Source of the DNA: Mycolicibacterium peregrinum
Lineage (GTDB): Bacteria > Actinomycetota > Actinomycetes > Mycobacteriales > Mycobacteriaceae
Direction of reading: 5' to 3'
DNA length: 64,000 bases
Assembly: GCF_001665785.1 (NCBI RefSeq)
Contig: NZ_LZSO01000028.1
Location: 62,001-126,000 of the forward strand
Shown: piece by piece, positions 24,145 through 33,220 of the stretch
How positions within the stretch are numbered: position 1 is the stretch's first letter
Layout: every line of letters begins with the position of its first letter
The notes under the pieces: generated by a model
What the model saw: the letters and a program-made list of their open reading frames with translations, nothing else
Told to the model about the DNA's origin: nothing
The model's database searches: none
Position numbers and translations under genes: made by a program

Positions 24145-25550
24145 GCAACCTCCTCGGTGAGCATCGCGGGGACGCGGCGATGCCAGTCGGTGATGTCCTG
24201 ATATGCCTGCCCGACGCGGAGCACCAAGGCATCCGAATGTCGGGGACCGATGATCTGCAATCCGACCGGCAGGCCGCTCGAGCTGAACCCGCACGGCACC
24301 GAAAGTGCGGGCTGCTGAGTGAGATTGAACGGGTATGTGTAGGGCGTCCAGCTCGTCCAGTCGGGTGAAGGTGAAGCGTCGGGCACATCCCGGCCGACCG
24401 GAAACGCGGTCAGCGGCAGCGTCGGGGTGAACAGGACGTCGTAGGTCCGGTGGAACCGGCCCATCAGTTCCCCGAGCTTCATCCGGACGGCGGTCGCGTC
24501 CAGATAGTCCGACGCGGTGAAGCTCGCCCCGGTCGTGGCCGTGCGTCGCAGGCCGGGATCGACACGTCCGGCATCGGGCCCGTCCAGCTTGCCTTCCAAC
24601 ACCTTTGCCTCGCCGGAGAACCACAGCACGTGGAAGGCGTGCACCGGGTCGGCGAAGCCCGGATCGATCTCCTCGACGTGCGCGCCTGCCGCCGCAAGGA
24701 CCTCCACCGCTGCCCGCACCGCGATATCCACCTCGGGGTCGTTGACCCCGAAGCCGAGATCCGGCGAGTAGGCGATGCGCAGCCCGGCGATGTCACCGTT
24801 CAGCGCGGCACGGAAAGACGAACGCGGAGAAGGCATTGCCGACCAGTCCCGCGCGTCGAATCCGGTGATCACGTCCAACAGCGCGGCGACGTCGGTGACC
24901 GTCCGGGCCATCGGACCGGCGTGCGAGAGCGTGCCGAACGGGCTCGGTGGATACAGCGGGATGAGGCCGTAGGTCGGTTTGAGGGCGACGGTGCCGGTGA
25001 ACGCGGCGGGGATGCGCACCGAACCACCGCCGTCGGTGCCGACCGACCAGGCCCCCATCCCGAGTGCCACGGCCGCCGCGCTTCCGCCGCTGGATCCGCC
25101 TGCGGTCATCGTGGGATTCCACGGGTTTCCGGTCGCCCCGTAACGCGGCGAGTCGGTCACGCCTTTCCACGAATATTCCGGTGTGGTGGTCTTCCCGAGC
25201 AGCACGGCACCAGATTCGCGCAGGCGCGCCACGCTGGGCGCGTCCTCGGTCCACGGGCCCGCCTGGTCGACGAGCCAGCTGCCCCGCAGGGTCGGCCAAC
25301 CCCTGGTCCACAGCGCGTCCTTGATCGACGTCGGGATCCCGTCGGCAGGGCCGATCGGATCTCCTCTGTACCAACGCATTTCGGACTCTCGCGCAGAGTC
25401 CATCGCACCGTCGGAGTCGACGAGTACGAAGGCGTTCACCGCCTCGTTGTGGCGGTCGATGGCCGACAGCGCCGCCTCGGTCACCTCCACCGGTGAGAGC
25501 GCCTTGGTGCGGTAGGCCTCGAGCAGCTCGACCGCCTGTGGGATCGTCAC
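24141..25550 (-). CDS. amidase, amidase-signature family
   Basis: This 469-residue amidase-signature enzyme has a complete Ser-cisSer-Lys triad: Lys77 (GIPTSIKDALW), Ser153 (AGGSSGGSAAA) and nucleophile Ser177 (GTDGGGSVRIPAAFTG). It hydrolyses a carboxamide to acid plus ammonia; the substrate is not predictable from sequence. It starts at GTG overlapping the hydroxyacid dehydrogenase stop (GTGA). It shares the family but not operon or close similarity with the amidase at 37700. Confidence 0.9.
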   Translation of the reverse strand: MTIPQAVELLEAYRTKALSPVEVTEAALSAIDRHNEAVNAFVLVDSDGAMDSARESEMRWYRGDPIGPADGIPTSIKDALWTRGWPTLRGSWLVDQAGPWTEDAPSVARLRESGAVLLGKTTTPEYSWKGVTDSPRYGATGNPWNPTMTAGGSSGGSAAAVALGMGAWSVGTDGGGSVRIPAAFTGTVALKPTYGLIPLYPPSPFGTLSHAGPMARTVTDVAALLDVITGFDARDWSAMPSPRSSFRAALNGDIAGLRIAYSPDLGFGVNDPEVDIAVRAAVEVLAAAGAHVEEIDPGFADPVHAFHVLWFSGEAKVLEGKLDGPDAGRVDPGLRRTATTGASFTASDYLDATAVRMKLGELMGRFHRTYDVLFTPTLPLTAFPVGRDVPDASPSPDWTSWTPYTYPFNLTQQPALSVPCGFSSSGLPVGLQIIGPRHSDALVLRVGQAYQDITDWHRRVPAMLTEEVA

Positions 25551-26533
25551 GTCCGGTCCCCCGGTACGTAACCGAGCACCTTGTCGACGACGTTGAGCAG
25601 CGGCTGCCCGGCCAGCCAGCGTCGCGCATTGTCGGCGAACTGATCGGCGAGAGTCTCGCGGAACCCTACGACGTCGCCGGACATGTGCGCGGTGACGACG
25701 GCGCCGGGCGCGTCCCACAACGGGTGTTCGGCGGGCAGCGGCTCGGCGCTGAACACGTCGAGGGTGGCTCCGCCGATGCGGCGTTCGGTGAGCGCGTCCA
25801 GCAGCGCGTCCTCGTCGACGATGGGTCCGCGCGCGATATTGACCAGGTGCGCATCGGGTTTCATCGCTTTGAGCACGGCCTCGTCGACGAGCCCTCGCGT
25901 CGCCGGGGTGAGCGGTGCGGCCAGCACGAGATGATCGCACCAGCCGACGGCCTCGGCCAGGTGGTCGGTCGCCACCACCGTACCGAGATCGGGATCCTCG
26001 TCGGCGGCCACGCGCCCGGCGCCGCGCACGGACAGACCGGCCGCGCGCAGCAGACGCGCGATCTCGCGGCCGATCCCGCCGGTCCCCACCACGAGTGCGC
26101 GCGCACCCGCGATGCTGCGAGTCTCGCGGTAGCGCCACTCATGGCGGCGTTGGAAATCCAGGCTGGCCTGGCTCCCCTTGGCATACGCGATCACCGCTCC
26201 GAGCACGTATTCGGCGATGGGGCGGTCGAATACACCGCGGGCGTTGGTGACCACGACGTCGGATTCCCGCAGCTCGTCGAACAGCAGTGTGTCGACCCCG
26301 GCCGCCGCGATGTGAATCCACTCGAGTGCGTCCGCATGCGCCCAGACCTCACGCAGGGCGGTGGAAAAGTAGTCCCACAGGAACACCGCCTGCGCTCCCG
26401 CGACAGCCTGCCCCAGCCCGGCGGCGTCGCAGTACCGGAACTCCGCGTCCACGGCGTCCAGGCCGGGCACCCGGTCGGTCTCACGCTCGCACAACACCGC
26501 GATCACGGGGCGGGCTGCGTGGGGCGGCACCAT
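25547..26533 (-). CDS. D-2-hydroxyacid dehydrogenase
   Basis: This 328-residue NAD-dependent D-isomer-specific 2-hydroxyacid dehydrogenase has the nucleotide-binding loop ALVVGTGGIGREIARLL (about residues 145-160). Its catalytic Arg is in VNIARGPIVDEDALLDAL, and the Glu/His pair lies at FSAEPLPAEHPLWDAPGAVV and TAHMSG. It interconverts a 2-oxo acid and a D-2-hydroxy acid. It is the first gene of the leftward operon, divergent from the isomerase-like genes across a gap with a GntR-like palindrome. Confidence 0.9.
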   Translation of the reverse strand: MVPPHAARPVIAVLCERETDRVPGLDAVDAEFRYCDAAGLGQAVAGAQAVFLWDYFSTALREVWAHADALEWIHIAAAGVDTLLFDELRESDVVVTNARGVFDRPIAEYVLGAVIAYAKGSQASLDFQRRHEWRYRETRSIAGARALVVGTGGIGREIARLLRAAGLSVRGAGRVAADEDPDLGTVVATDHLAEAVGWCDHLVLAAPLTPATRGLVDEAVLKAMKPDAHLVNIARGPIVDEDALLDALTERRIGGATLDVFSAEPLPAEHPLWDAPGAVVTAHMSGDVVGFRETLADQFADNARRWLAGQPLLNVVDKVLGYVPGDRT

Positions 26534-26558
26534 TCCGAGGCTAGGAACACGCTCGTAT

Positions 26559-26572
26559 GATTGTCAACAATC
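26559..26572. promoter_or_regulatory. candidate operator for the GntR/FCD regulator
   Basis: GATTGT-CA-ACAATC has 6-bp arms and lies between two divergent operons 26 bp from the dehydrogenase start. FCD-type GntR proteins commonly bind TTGTnnACAA-like sites. The regulator gene is the third gene of the rightward operon. A similar but imperfect TCGTCGACAA lies at 30277-30286 upstream of the transporter. Confidence 0.55.
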
Positions 26573-26609
26573 TGTTGCCGGTTTGCCCTCCCGGCCTCAC
26601 ACTGTGGAC

Positions 26610-27347
26610 ATGACGCTCGAGGATGTCGTTCCTCCCCCACCGTTGCAGCAGGTGGGGATCGGCGTTGTGACGCCTCACGACTTCGCGCTCGACCGCGAAC
26701 TGTGGCGCTGGGTGCCCAATGACGTCAGCCTCTACGTCACCCGGTTGCGGTACGCCCCGATGCAGGTCACCGTCGACATGGCGGTGCATGTCTCCGAACC
26801 CGAGCAGGTCGAGGCCGGCGCCGCGAACGTGCTCGCGGTGGCTCCGCTGGTGACGGCCTATGCGTGCACCGCGGGAAGCTTCGTCAAGGGGATGGCCGGA
26901 GAGGCCGCACTGGTCGCGGCGATGCGGGCGGCCGGCGCCCCGGCCGCCGTGACCACCAGCGGATCCATGCTCACCGCACTCCGCCATCTCGGCGTGCGAA
27001 CCGTCGCCACCGTCACGCCGTACACCGCCGACCTCACGAGCGGGCTGACCAGTTATCTCATGGAGGCCGGCATCGAGGTGGCCGCCACCGCGGGCCTGGG
27101 GATGACATCCCGGATCTGGGCGGTGCCGTATGCGACCACGGCCGAGTTGGTGTGTGCCACCGACTGTTCCGATGCCGAGGCCATCGTCATCAGCTGCACG
27201 AATCTGCCGACTTACGATCTGATCGCCCCGCTGGAGCGCGAGCTCGGCAAGCCGGTGGTCACCGCCAACCAGGTGACGATGTGGGCGGCCCTGGCCGTCG
27301 CGGGCCGCAAGGCCGTCGGCGTGGGCCAGCGGCTGCTGCAGACCTGA
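26610..27347 (+). CDS. Asp/Glu racemase-superfamily enzyme, maleate isomerase-like (two Cys)
   Basis: This 245-residue protein belongs to the maleate cis-trans isomerase / arylmalonate decarboxylase group. Both active-site cysteines are present: Cys86 in AYACTAGSFVKG and Cys196 in VISCTNLPTYD. Sequence typical of the group includes TTSGSMLTALRHLGVRTVAT and GKPVVTANQVTMWAAL. The start is uncertain between ATG 26610 and GTG 26604; no clear RBS exists. It forms an operon with a paralogue (40-bp gap) and a GntR regulator. Confidence 0.85.
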   Translation: MTLEDVVPPPPLQQVGIGVVTPHDFALDRELWRWVPNDVSLYVTRLRYAPMQVTVDMAVHVSEPEQVEAGAANVLAVAPLVTAYACTAGSFVKGMAGEAALVAAMRAAGAPAAVTTSGSMLTALRHLGVRTVATVTPYTADLTSGLTSYLMEAGIEVAATAGLGMTSRIWAVPYATTAELVCATDCSDAEAIVISCTNLPTYDLIAPLERELGKPVVTANQVTMWAALAVAGRKAVGVGQRLLQT

Positions 27348-27387
27348 ACGCGTGCCAGCGACAAGGCCACCCTCGAAAGGAAGAAGC

Positions 27388-28107
27388 ATGGCGACGGTGG
27401 GGATCCTCTATCCCGGCCACAGTGCCGAAGACGACTTCGGCGCGCTGCAGGCCCGCCTGCCGGAGACGCTCAATTTGCCGGTCGCGATCACCTCGGTCGG
27501 CGAGGACGCGCATCGCGTCGATGCCCTGCTCGACCTCGGACGGACCGAACGCCTCACCGACGGCGTACTGCGCTTGGGCCCGGCGCGTCCGGATTCGATG
27601 ATGTGGGCGTGCACGTCGGGCAGCTTCGTCTTCGGCCGCGACGGTGCCCGGCGCCAGGCCGACGAGGTGGCCGCCGCATCGGGTGTCCCCGCATCGTCGA
27701 CGTCGATCGCCTTCGTAGATGCATTGCAGCACTTGGGAATACACCGGGTGGCGGTGGCCGCGTCCTATCCTGAGGACGTCGCGTCGCACTTCGTCGCGTT
27801 CCTGGCAGCCGGCGGCGTGGACGTGGTGTCGATGGGCAGCCACGGCATCGTCACCGCCGCCGAGGTGGGCCGGCTGGAGCAGGCGCAGGTGCTCGAGATG
27901 GTCGCCGCGGCCGACCACCCCGATGCCGAGGCCGTACTGGTACCCGACACCGCCATGCACACAATGGGTTTCATCGACCAGTTGGAATCCGCCGTCGGCA
28001 AACCCGTGCTCACCGCAAACCAGGTCACGGTCTGGAAGGGGCTGCAGCTGATCGGCCCGGTGCCGTCACTACCCGGGCTGGGCCGCCTGTTCGGAGCCAC
28101 GCAGTGA
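27388..28107 (+). CDS. Asp/Glu racemase-superfamily enzyme, one Cys replaced by Asp
   Basis: A 239-residue paralogue of the preceding gene product. Cys75 is kept (MMWACTSGSFVFG), but the second site reads VLVPDTAMHT, with Asp187 in place of Cys. It keeps ASSTSIAFVDALQHLGIHRV and GKPVLTANQVTVWKGLQLIG. It could catalyse a one-base reaction such as decarboxylation or C-N/C-C cleavage, or pair with the two-Cys protein as a heteromer. RBS GGAAG precedes ATG 27388. It overlaps the regulator gene by GTGA. Confidence 0.82.
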   Translation: MATVGILYPGHSAEDDFGALQARLPETLNLPVAITSVGEDAHRVDALLDLGRTERLTDGVLRLGPARPDSMMWACTSGSFVFGRDGARRQADEVAAASGVPASSTSIAFVDALQHLGIHRVAVAASYPEDVASHFVAFLAAGGVDVVSMGSHGIVTAAEVGRLEQAQVLEMVAAADHPDAEAVLVPDTAMHTMGFIDQLESAVGKPVLTANQVTVWKGLQLIGPVPSLPGLGRLFGATQ

Positions 28108-28760
28108 CCGACTTCATCAGTCCTGTCGAGCAGGAATCGACGCCGAGCATCGTCGCCGAAAAGCTCCGGCAGGCCATCGCGTACGGTGCCCTGACGCCGG
28201 GCACACAGCTGGGCGAGGCCGAGCTGGCACGCAAGCTCGGAGTCAGCCGCGGTCCCCTGCGCGAGGGCATGCAGCGGCTCACGCAGGAAGGTCTGCTCAT
28301 CGCGATCCGCAACCGCGGAGTGTTCGTCAACACCATGGACTCGGACGAGATCCGCGACATGTACCTGGCCCGCGAGGCGATCGAGCGGACCGCGAGCCGC
28401 CAGATCCTGCAAGGTGATTACGCGGGCGCCGGAGACGCGTTACTCGCCGTGGTCGACGAGATGGCAGCAGCCCGCGACCTCGATGAAGTCAGCGAGGCCG
28501 ACATGCATTTCCACGAGGTACTCGTCGAACTCGCAGGCAGCCCGCGGCTCTCGCGCCTGCACCAGACCTTCCTCATCGAGACCAGGATGTGCGTCCACGC
28601 GCTGGCCGACACCTACGAGACCGCCACCGATCGGGTGAACGAGCACCAGGCGTTGGCAGGCGCCATCCGATCCGGAGACGTCGCACTCACCGACAAGTTG
28701 ATGCTGGCCCACATGGAGGACGCCGTCGACCGGTTGATCGCGCGCCTACCGGCCGGCTGA
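28104..28760 (+). CDS. GntR-family regulator, FCD subfamily
   Basis: This 218-residue protein has an N-terminal winged helix (ALTPGTQLGEAELARKLGVS, then RGPLREGMQRLTQEGLLIAI) and an all-helical C-terminal FCD domain. Candidate metal/ligand residues include Asp and His of EADMHFHEVLVELAG and the His of LMLAHMEDAVDRL. It is coupled to the isomerase-like genes and probably senses the pathway substrate. It overlaps the tail of the convergent transporter by 15 bp. Confidence 0.92.
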   Translation: MTDFISPVEQESTPSIVAEKLRQAIAYGALTPGTQLGEAELARKLGVSRGPLREGMQRLTQEGLLIAIRNRGVFVNTMDSDEIRDMYLAREAIERTASRQILQGDYAGAGDALLAVVDEMAAARDLDEVSEADMHFHEVLVELAGSPRLSRLHQTFLIETRMCVHALADTYETATDRVNEHQALAGAIRSGDVALTDKLMLAHMEDAVDRLIARLPAG

Positions 28761-30182
28761 CGCAGCCGACGCGTCGGCGTCGGTCTCGTACTCCAGCTGC
28801 GCCGGCGCTTCGGGCGTTCCGGGGATCTCGGTGCCGCTGATCGGACATCGCGCAGTCTCGGGCACCTTGATCAGCGCAATCATCCCGATCACGCAGGCAA
28901 TCATCATGTAATAGGCCGGCACCAGTTGGTCGCCGGTCTTCGCCACCATCCAGTCGTTGATCGCCGGAGCCGTACCGCCGAACAGCGATGTCGACACGTT
29001 GTAGGCGATGGCGAAGCCGGCGTAACGCACCTGGGTGGGGAACATCGCCGGGAACGTCGCGGAGATGGTCGAAAGCTGGGGCACATAGAGCAGGCCCAGC
29101 ACCGCGAACGCGATGATCGCGCCGACCATGTTCGTCGACATCAGCAGGAACATCGGGATACCGGCGACGAACAGGCCGATCAGCGAGACCCACCACATCG
29201 GTTTGCGGCCCACCCGGTCGGAGATGTGGCCCGCGAACGGCAGGAACACCATCATCGACAGCATGCCGATGATGGGCACCATCAAGGAGTGGCTGCTCGA
29301 CAAGCCGATCGTCTGCTCCAGATACGTCGGCATGTAGGTCAGCAGCGTGTAGTTGACCACGTTGAGCGCAACGACCAAACCGCCCAATCGCAGGATGGGG
29401 CCCCAGTATTCGACCACCAGATCCTTGAGCTCAGACGCCGGCCCGCCTTCCCGCTCCCCCGTGGTTTCGAGTTCGCGGAAGATCGGGGTGTCCTCGAGCT
29501 TCGAACGTAGGTAGACACCGACCAGGCCGAGCGGGGCGGCCACGAGGAACGGCAACCGCCAACCCCATTGCCCCATCTGCTCGTCGGAGAGCAGTGCCGA
29601 GAAGCCAAGCATCAACAGCGCACCCATCGAAAAGCCCGCGAGGGTGCCGAATTCCAGGAAACTGCCGAGGAAGCCACGCCGACGCGACGGCGCGTACTCG
29701 GCCATGAATGTCGCGGCTCCGCCGTACTCCCCTCCGGTGGAGAAGCCCTGGATCATCCGGAGCCCGACCATGAGCACCGGGGCCCACATGCCGATCGCGG
29801 CATAGGACGGAATCAGGCCGGCGCAGAACGTCGCGCCCGCCATCAGCACGATGGTGATCGCGAGCACGTGTTTACGGCCGAGCCGGTCGCCGAGTGGCCC
29901 CCAGACGAATCCACCGAGCGGGCGGACCAGGAACGACACCGCGAACGTCGCGAGGGCCAGCAGGGTCGCCTGCTGGGCGTCTCCAGGGAAGATCGCGGCG
30001 GAAATGTAGCCCACGCCATAGGCGTAGATGCCGTAGTCGAACCATTCTGTGGCGTTACCGATAGCCGAGGCGGCGATGGCCCGCTTCAATACCCCGGGGT
30101 CCGGCGGATCCTCGGAGGGTTCGCGATAGTCGATCTCCGGCTTGTCTCCGAAGCCCCTCATCGGGCTGTTATGCGCGGGCAC
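28746..30182 (-). CDS. MFS transporter, metabolite:H+ symporter (MHS) family
   Basis: This 478-residue, twelve-segment transporter carries MHS hallmarks: ASAIGNATEWFDYGIYAYGV at the first segment, RPLGGFVWGPLGDRLGRKHV (loop 2-3 motif), GFSTGGEYGGAATFMAEYAP, and DRVGRKPMWW in loop 8-9. MHS members import small carboxylates or betaines with protons, which suits a catabolic island. GTG 30182 has GGAGG 4 nt upstream; ATG 30161 is an alternative. Confidence 0.92.
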   Translation of the reverse strand: MPAHNSPMRGFGDKPEIDYREPSEDPPDPGVLKRAIAASAIGNATEWFDYGIYAYGVGYISAAIFPGDAQQATLLALATFAVSFLVRPLGGFVWGPLGDRLGRKHVLAITIVLMAGATFCAGLIPSYAAIGMWAPVLMVGLRMIQGFSTGGEYGGAATFMAEYAPSRRRGFLGSFLEFGTLAGFSMGALLMLGFSALLSDEQMGQWGWRLPFLVAAPLGLVGVYLRSKLEDTPIFRELETTGEREGGPASELKDLVVEYWGPILRLGGLVVALNVVNYTLLTYMPTYLEQTIGLSSSHSLMVPIIGMLSMMVFLPFAGHISDRVGRKPMWWVSLIGLFVAGIPMFLLMSTNMVGAIIAFAVLGLLYVPQLSTISATFPAMFPTQVRYAGFAIAYNVSTSLFGGTAPAINDWMVAKTGDQLVPAYYMMIACVIGMIALIKVPETARCPISGTEIPGTPEAPAQLEYETDADASAASAGR

Positions 30183-30368
30183 GAGTCCTCCATGTGTCTG
30201 ACGACACCGTTCCCCGCCGCGCGCTCTGTTACGGCTGCTCTGACTGGGTTGAACACCGCAGGGCCAGGCCGTCGTTTCGTCGACAATTCATCAGTTGCCA
30301 AGATCTGACGTTACAGCCCCACGGCCGACAAAGCGCCGCCCGCTACCGCGTCGTAACTATCGCAAGCG

Positions 30369-32153
30369 TCAAAACCGGGGTTCTCCCAGCCAGAGCGCGT
30401 GGGATCCGGTCACAGCGCGCCCGGCGTTCTCGAGGACTCCGACCACCGATTGCCCCAGCAGGTTGCCGACAGCCTGCGGCACCGACGCGGCTGCGGGTTG
30501 AGAGGAGGGCTTGGGCCGCAACATGTCCAACCAGGACGAACCGGGATAGCTCAGCACCCGCACCTTGGTGTCCGGATCCAGCCCGGCCAGGACCTTGGCG
30601 CGGGTGACCGCGGTGCGCAGTCCGCCGAGTTCGTCGACGAGACCGTGGCCCTTGGCGTCGGCGCCCGTCCAGATTCGTCCGCGCGCCACCTTGTCCACCT
30701 GCTCGACCGAGAGCTTGCGCCCCTCGGCCACGCGGGTGATGAAATCGGTGTAGAGCAGGTCGGTCTCGGCTTCGATGTGGGCGTGCTGTTCGTCGGTGAA
30801 CGGCGTGTTCGACGACCAGGCATCGGCATTGGGGTTGGTACGCAAGGAATCCGAACCAACGCCCAACTTGTCCTTGAGCTCGCGGGAGACCAACTTGCCG
30901 GTGATCACGCCGATGGACCCGGTGATGGTGCCGGCATTGGCCACGATCTCGTCTGCCGCCATCGACACGTAGTAGCCACCCGATGCGGCCACCGCACCCA
31001 TGGAGGCGACAATGGGCTTACCGCGCTCGCGAATCCGAACCACCTCGCGCCAAATGGTTTCCGACCCGGACACCGAGCCGCCGGGGCTGTCGACGCGCAG
31101 CACGATCGCCGACACCTCATCGTCGGCGGCGGCCTCACGCAGAGCCGCGGCGATGGTGTCGCCGCCGGCACTGGAATTACCCAGCGGCAGCACCTGTGGT
31201 CCGCCGCGGCCGCTCACGATCGGGCCGTGCAACGTCACCAGCGCGATCGTGGGCTTGGATTTACGCCCCGGTATCTGCGGCGCAGGAACCTTGGGAGTGG
31301 TCCGCGCATAGCGCGAAAGATAAAGCCGCGGTAGGGCATCGGGGTGACTGTCGGCATCGGCACCCGCCTCGGTCGGCCCGCCGGACAGTTCACCGATCCG
31401 TGAATAGGCCTCGTCACGGAACCCGATCCGATCGATCAGACCGGCGGTGACGGCGTCATCGCGCAGCACCGGCGCCTTGTCCGCCAGTACGTTGACCGCC
31501 TCCGCGGTCAGGCCCCGTGATTCGGCGATAGCCTGCCACACCTGCGATTGCAGGCTCTCGATCATCCGGCCGTCGGCCTCACGCTGCGCGTCGGTGTAGC
31601 GGGCTTCCGTGAAAACGTTTGCCGCGGATTTGTATTCGCCACGCGCGACGAACTGCGCCTCGACACCCACCTTGTCGAGCGCGTCACGCAGGAACATCGC
31701 ATTGGTGGCGAAACCGACCAGCCCCACAGTGCCCGACGGCTGCATCCACACTTCGCGGAAGGCGGAGGCCAGGTAATAGGACAGGGTGCCGGGGTACGTC
31801 TCGGCCCAGGCCACGGTGGGCTTGACGGCGCTGAACGCCGCGATGGCATCCCGCAGTTCCTGCACCGGGCCGGGCGCGGCGGCGGGCAACTGCACCCGCG
31901 CGATCAACCCGGCCACCCGGTCGTCCTCGGCGGCGCGGTGGATCGCCGCGACGGCCTGCCGCAACACCAGCGGGCGGCCCCCGCCCGCGATCACGGTCAA
32001 CGGATCGAAACCGGCGGTCTCCGGCGGGGTCGACATCAGATCCAACTCCAGCACACACCCGCTGGGCACTCCGTTGTGCCGGGCGGTGTCCACCCGCCGG
32101 GCCAACGCCTTGAGATCGTCCTGGCCGGGCAGTCCTGGGAGAAAAGCGAACAT
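30369..32153 (-). CDS. sppA: signal peptide peptidase SppA, 67K type
   Basis: This 594-residue tandem-domain S49 peptidase cleaves leftover signal peptides in the membrane. The Ser-Lys dyad is split across the halves as in E. coli SppA: Lys175 in VARGEYKSAANVF (N-half) and Ser391 in GAVAASGGYYVSMAADEIVA (C-half). VLRVDSPGGSVSGSETIWRE is also typical. There is no obvious N-terminal anchor. It lies next to the L15 end of the ribosomal operon, as in M. tuberculosis. Confidence 0.93.
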   Translation of the reverse strand: MFAFLPGLPGQDDLKALARRVDTARHNGVPSGCVLELDLMSTPPETAGFDPLTVIAGGGRPLVLRQAVAAIHRAAEDDRVAGLIARVQLPAAAPGPVQELRDAIAAFSAVKPTVAWAETYPGTLSYYLASAFREVWMQPSGTVGLVGFATNAMFLRDALDKVGVEAQFVARGEYKSAANVFTEARYTDAQREADGRMIESLQSQVWQAIAESRGLTAEAVNVLADKAPVLRDDAVTAGLIDRIGFRDEAYSRIGELSGGPTEAGADADSHPDALPRLYLSRYARTTPKVPAPQIPGRKSKPTIALVTLHGPIVSGRGGPQVLPLGNSSAGGDTIAAALREAAADDEVSAIVLRVDSPGGSVSGSETIWREVVRIRERGKPIVASMGAVAASGGYYVSMAADEIVANAGTITGSIGVITGKLVSRELKDKLGVGSDSLRTNPNADAWSSNTPFTDEQHAHIEAETDLLYTDFITRVAEGRKLSVEQVDKVARGRIWTGADAKGHGLVDELGGLRTAVTRAKVLAGLDPDTKVRVLSYPGSSWLDMLRPKPSSQPAAASVPQAVGNLLGQSVVGVLENAGRAVTGSHALWLGEPRF

Positions 32154-32227
32154 GGACCGAGCCTACCGATCGGCGGATTCCGCGCGCGGCGACAAGAACT
32201 GTCCGCCTACCGGACCACCGTCGTACC

Positions 32228-33163
32228 GTGAGACGGGTGACGTTCTCCATCTCGCTCCCGCAGCTCGATCACGACGGCTTCGACGACGCAGCCTTCAAGG
32301 CGTATCTGGCCCGCGCCGAGGAACTCGGTTTCGAGGGAGGTTGGACGATCGAGCAGACCGTGGGGCCGGCACCGACGATCGCCCCGCTGGAGTTGCTGTC
32401 GTATTCCGCGGCGGTCACCACGAGACTGCGGTTGGGGGTCGCGGTCCTGGTCACCTCGCTGCACGACCCGCTGCAGTTGGCGTCGGCGATCACCGCGGTG
32501 GACCGGCTCAGTCACGGCCGCCTCGACGTCGGCGTGGCGCCGGGCGGCAGTTTCCGGCAGTTCCCGGCGTTCGGGGTGGACTCGTCGACATTCATCTCCA
32601 GCTTCACCGAGGGTCTGGAGTTGATGAAAGCCGCCTGGTCGGATGAACCCCGGATCACCTTCCACGGCCGCTTCCGCGATGTCGACGATCTGGCCATCAG
32701 CCCTAAACCCGTTCAGCGGCCACACCCGCCGATCTGGTTCGGGGCCAACGCGCCGAGGGCTCTGGCGCGGGCGGTCCGTTACGGCGATGCGTTTCTGGGG
32801 GCCGGCTCGTCGACCACCGCGGCATTCGCCGAGGCGGTACGGACGGTGCACCGCGAAATCGACGAGCAGGGCAAGGATCAGGCCGGCTTCCGCATCGGCA
32901 AGCGGGTCTACCTGATCGTCGACGACGACCCTGCCCGGGCTCGCGAGCGGGTGGACGCGGGCCTTCGGCGGATCTACGGGGACCGGATGCGCCTGGGCGA
33001 CGTGGCGGTGGCAGGCACCGTGGACGACGTGGTGCGGGGTCTGCGCGAGGTGCTCGATGCGGGGGCACAGACCGTTTTGCTCAACCCCACGGGCGCCACG
33101 ATCGCCGAGGACCGCGAACAGATGGAACGGCTTGCCGCTGAAGTGATCCCGCGCCTGAGCTGA
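32228..33163 (+). CDS. LLM-class F420-dependent oxidoreductase
   Basis: This 311-residue luciferase-like monooxygenase-fold protein has EELGFEGGWTIEQTVGPAPT near the N-terminus. LRLGVAVLVTSLHDPLQLAS, VDRLSHGRLDVGVAPGG and HPPIWFGANAPRALARAVRY follow, all characteristic of F420-linked members in mycobacteria. The substrate is unknown. GTG 32228 is used; it is divergent from sppA across 74 bp and ends 14 bp before a shared terminator. Confidence 0.88.
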   Translation: MRRVTFSISLPQLDHDGFDDAAFKAYLARAEELGFEGGWTIEQTVGPAPTIAPLELLSYSAAVTTRLRLGVAVLVTSLHDPLQLASAITAVDRLSHGRLDVGVAPGGSFRQFPAFGVDSSTFISSFTEGLELMKAAWSDEPRITFHGRFRDVDDLAISPKPVQRPHPPIWFGANAPRALARAVRYGDAFLGAGSSTTAAFAEAVRTVHREIDEQGKDQAGFRIGKRVYLIVDDDPARARERVDAGLRRIYGDRMRLGDVAVAGTVDDVVRGLREVLDAGAQTVLLNPTGATIAEDREQMERLAAEVIPRLS

Positions 33164-33177
33164 CGCCCAACGCAAAA

Positions 33178-33199
33178 AGCCCCCGCCGAAGCGGGGGCT
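33178..33199. terminator. bidirectional intrinsic terminator
   Basis: AGCCCCCGC (33178-33186) and GCGGGGGCT (33191-33199) form a perfect 9-bp stem with a CGAA tetraloop, flanked by A5 on the left and T4 on the right. It can end both the LLM gene (plus) and the rplN-rplO operon (minus). Confidence 0.92.
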
Positions 33200-33220
33200 T
33201 TTGTGTCTGCTCGCGCAGAA

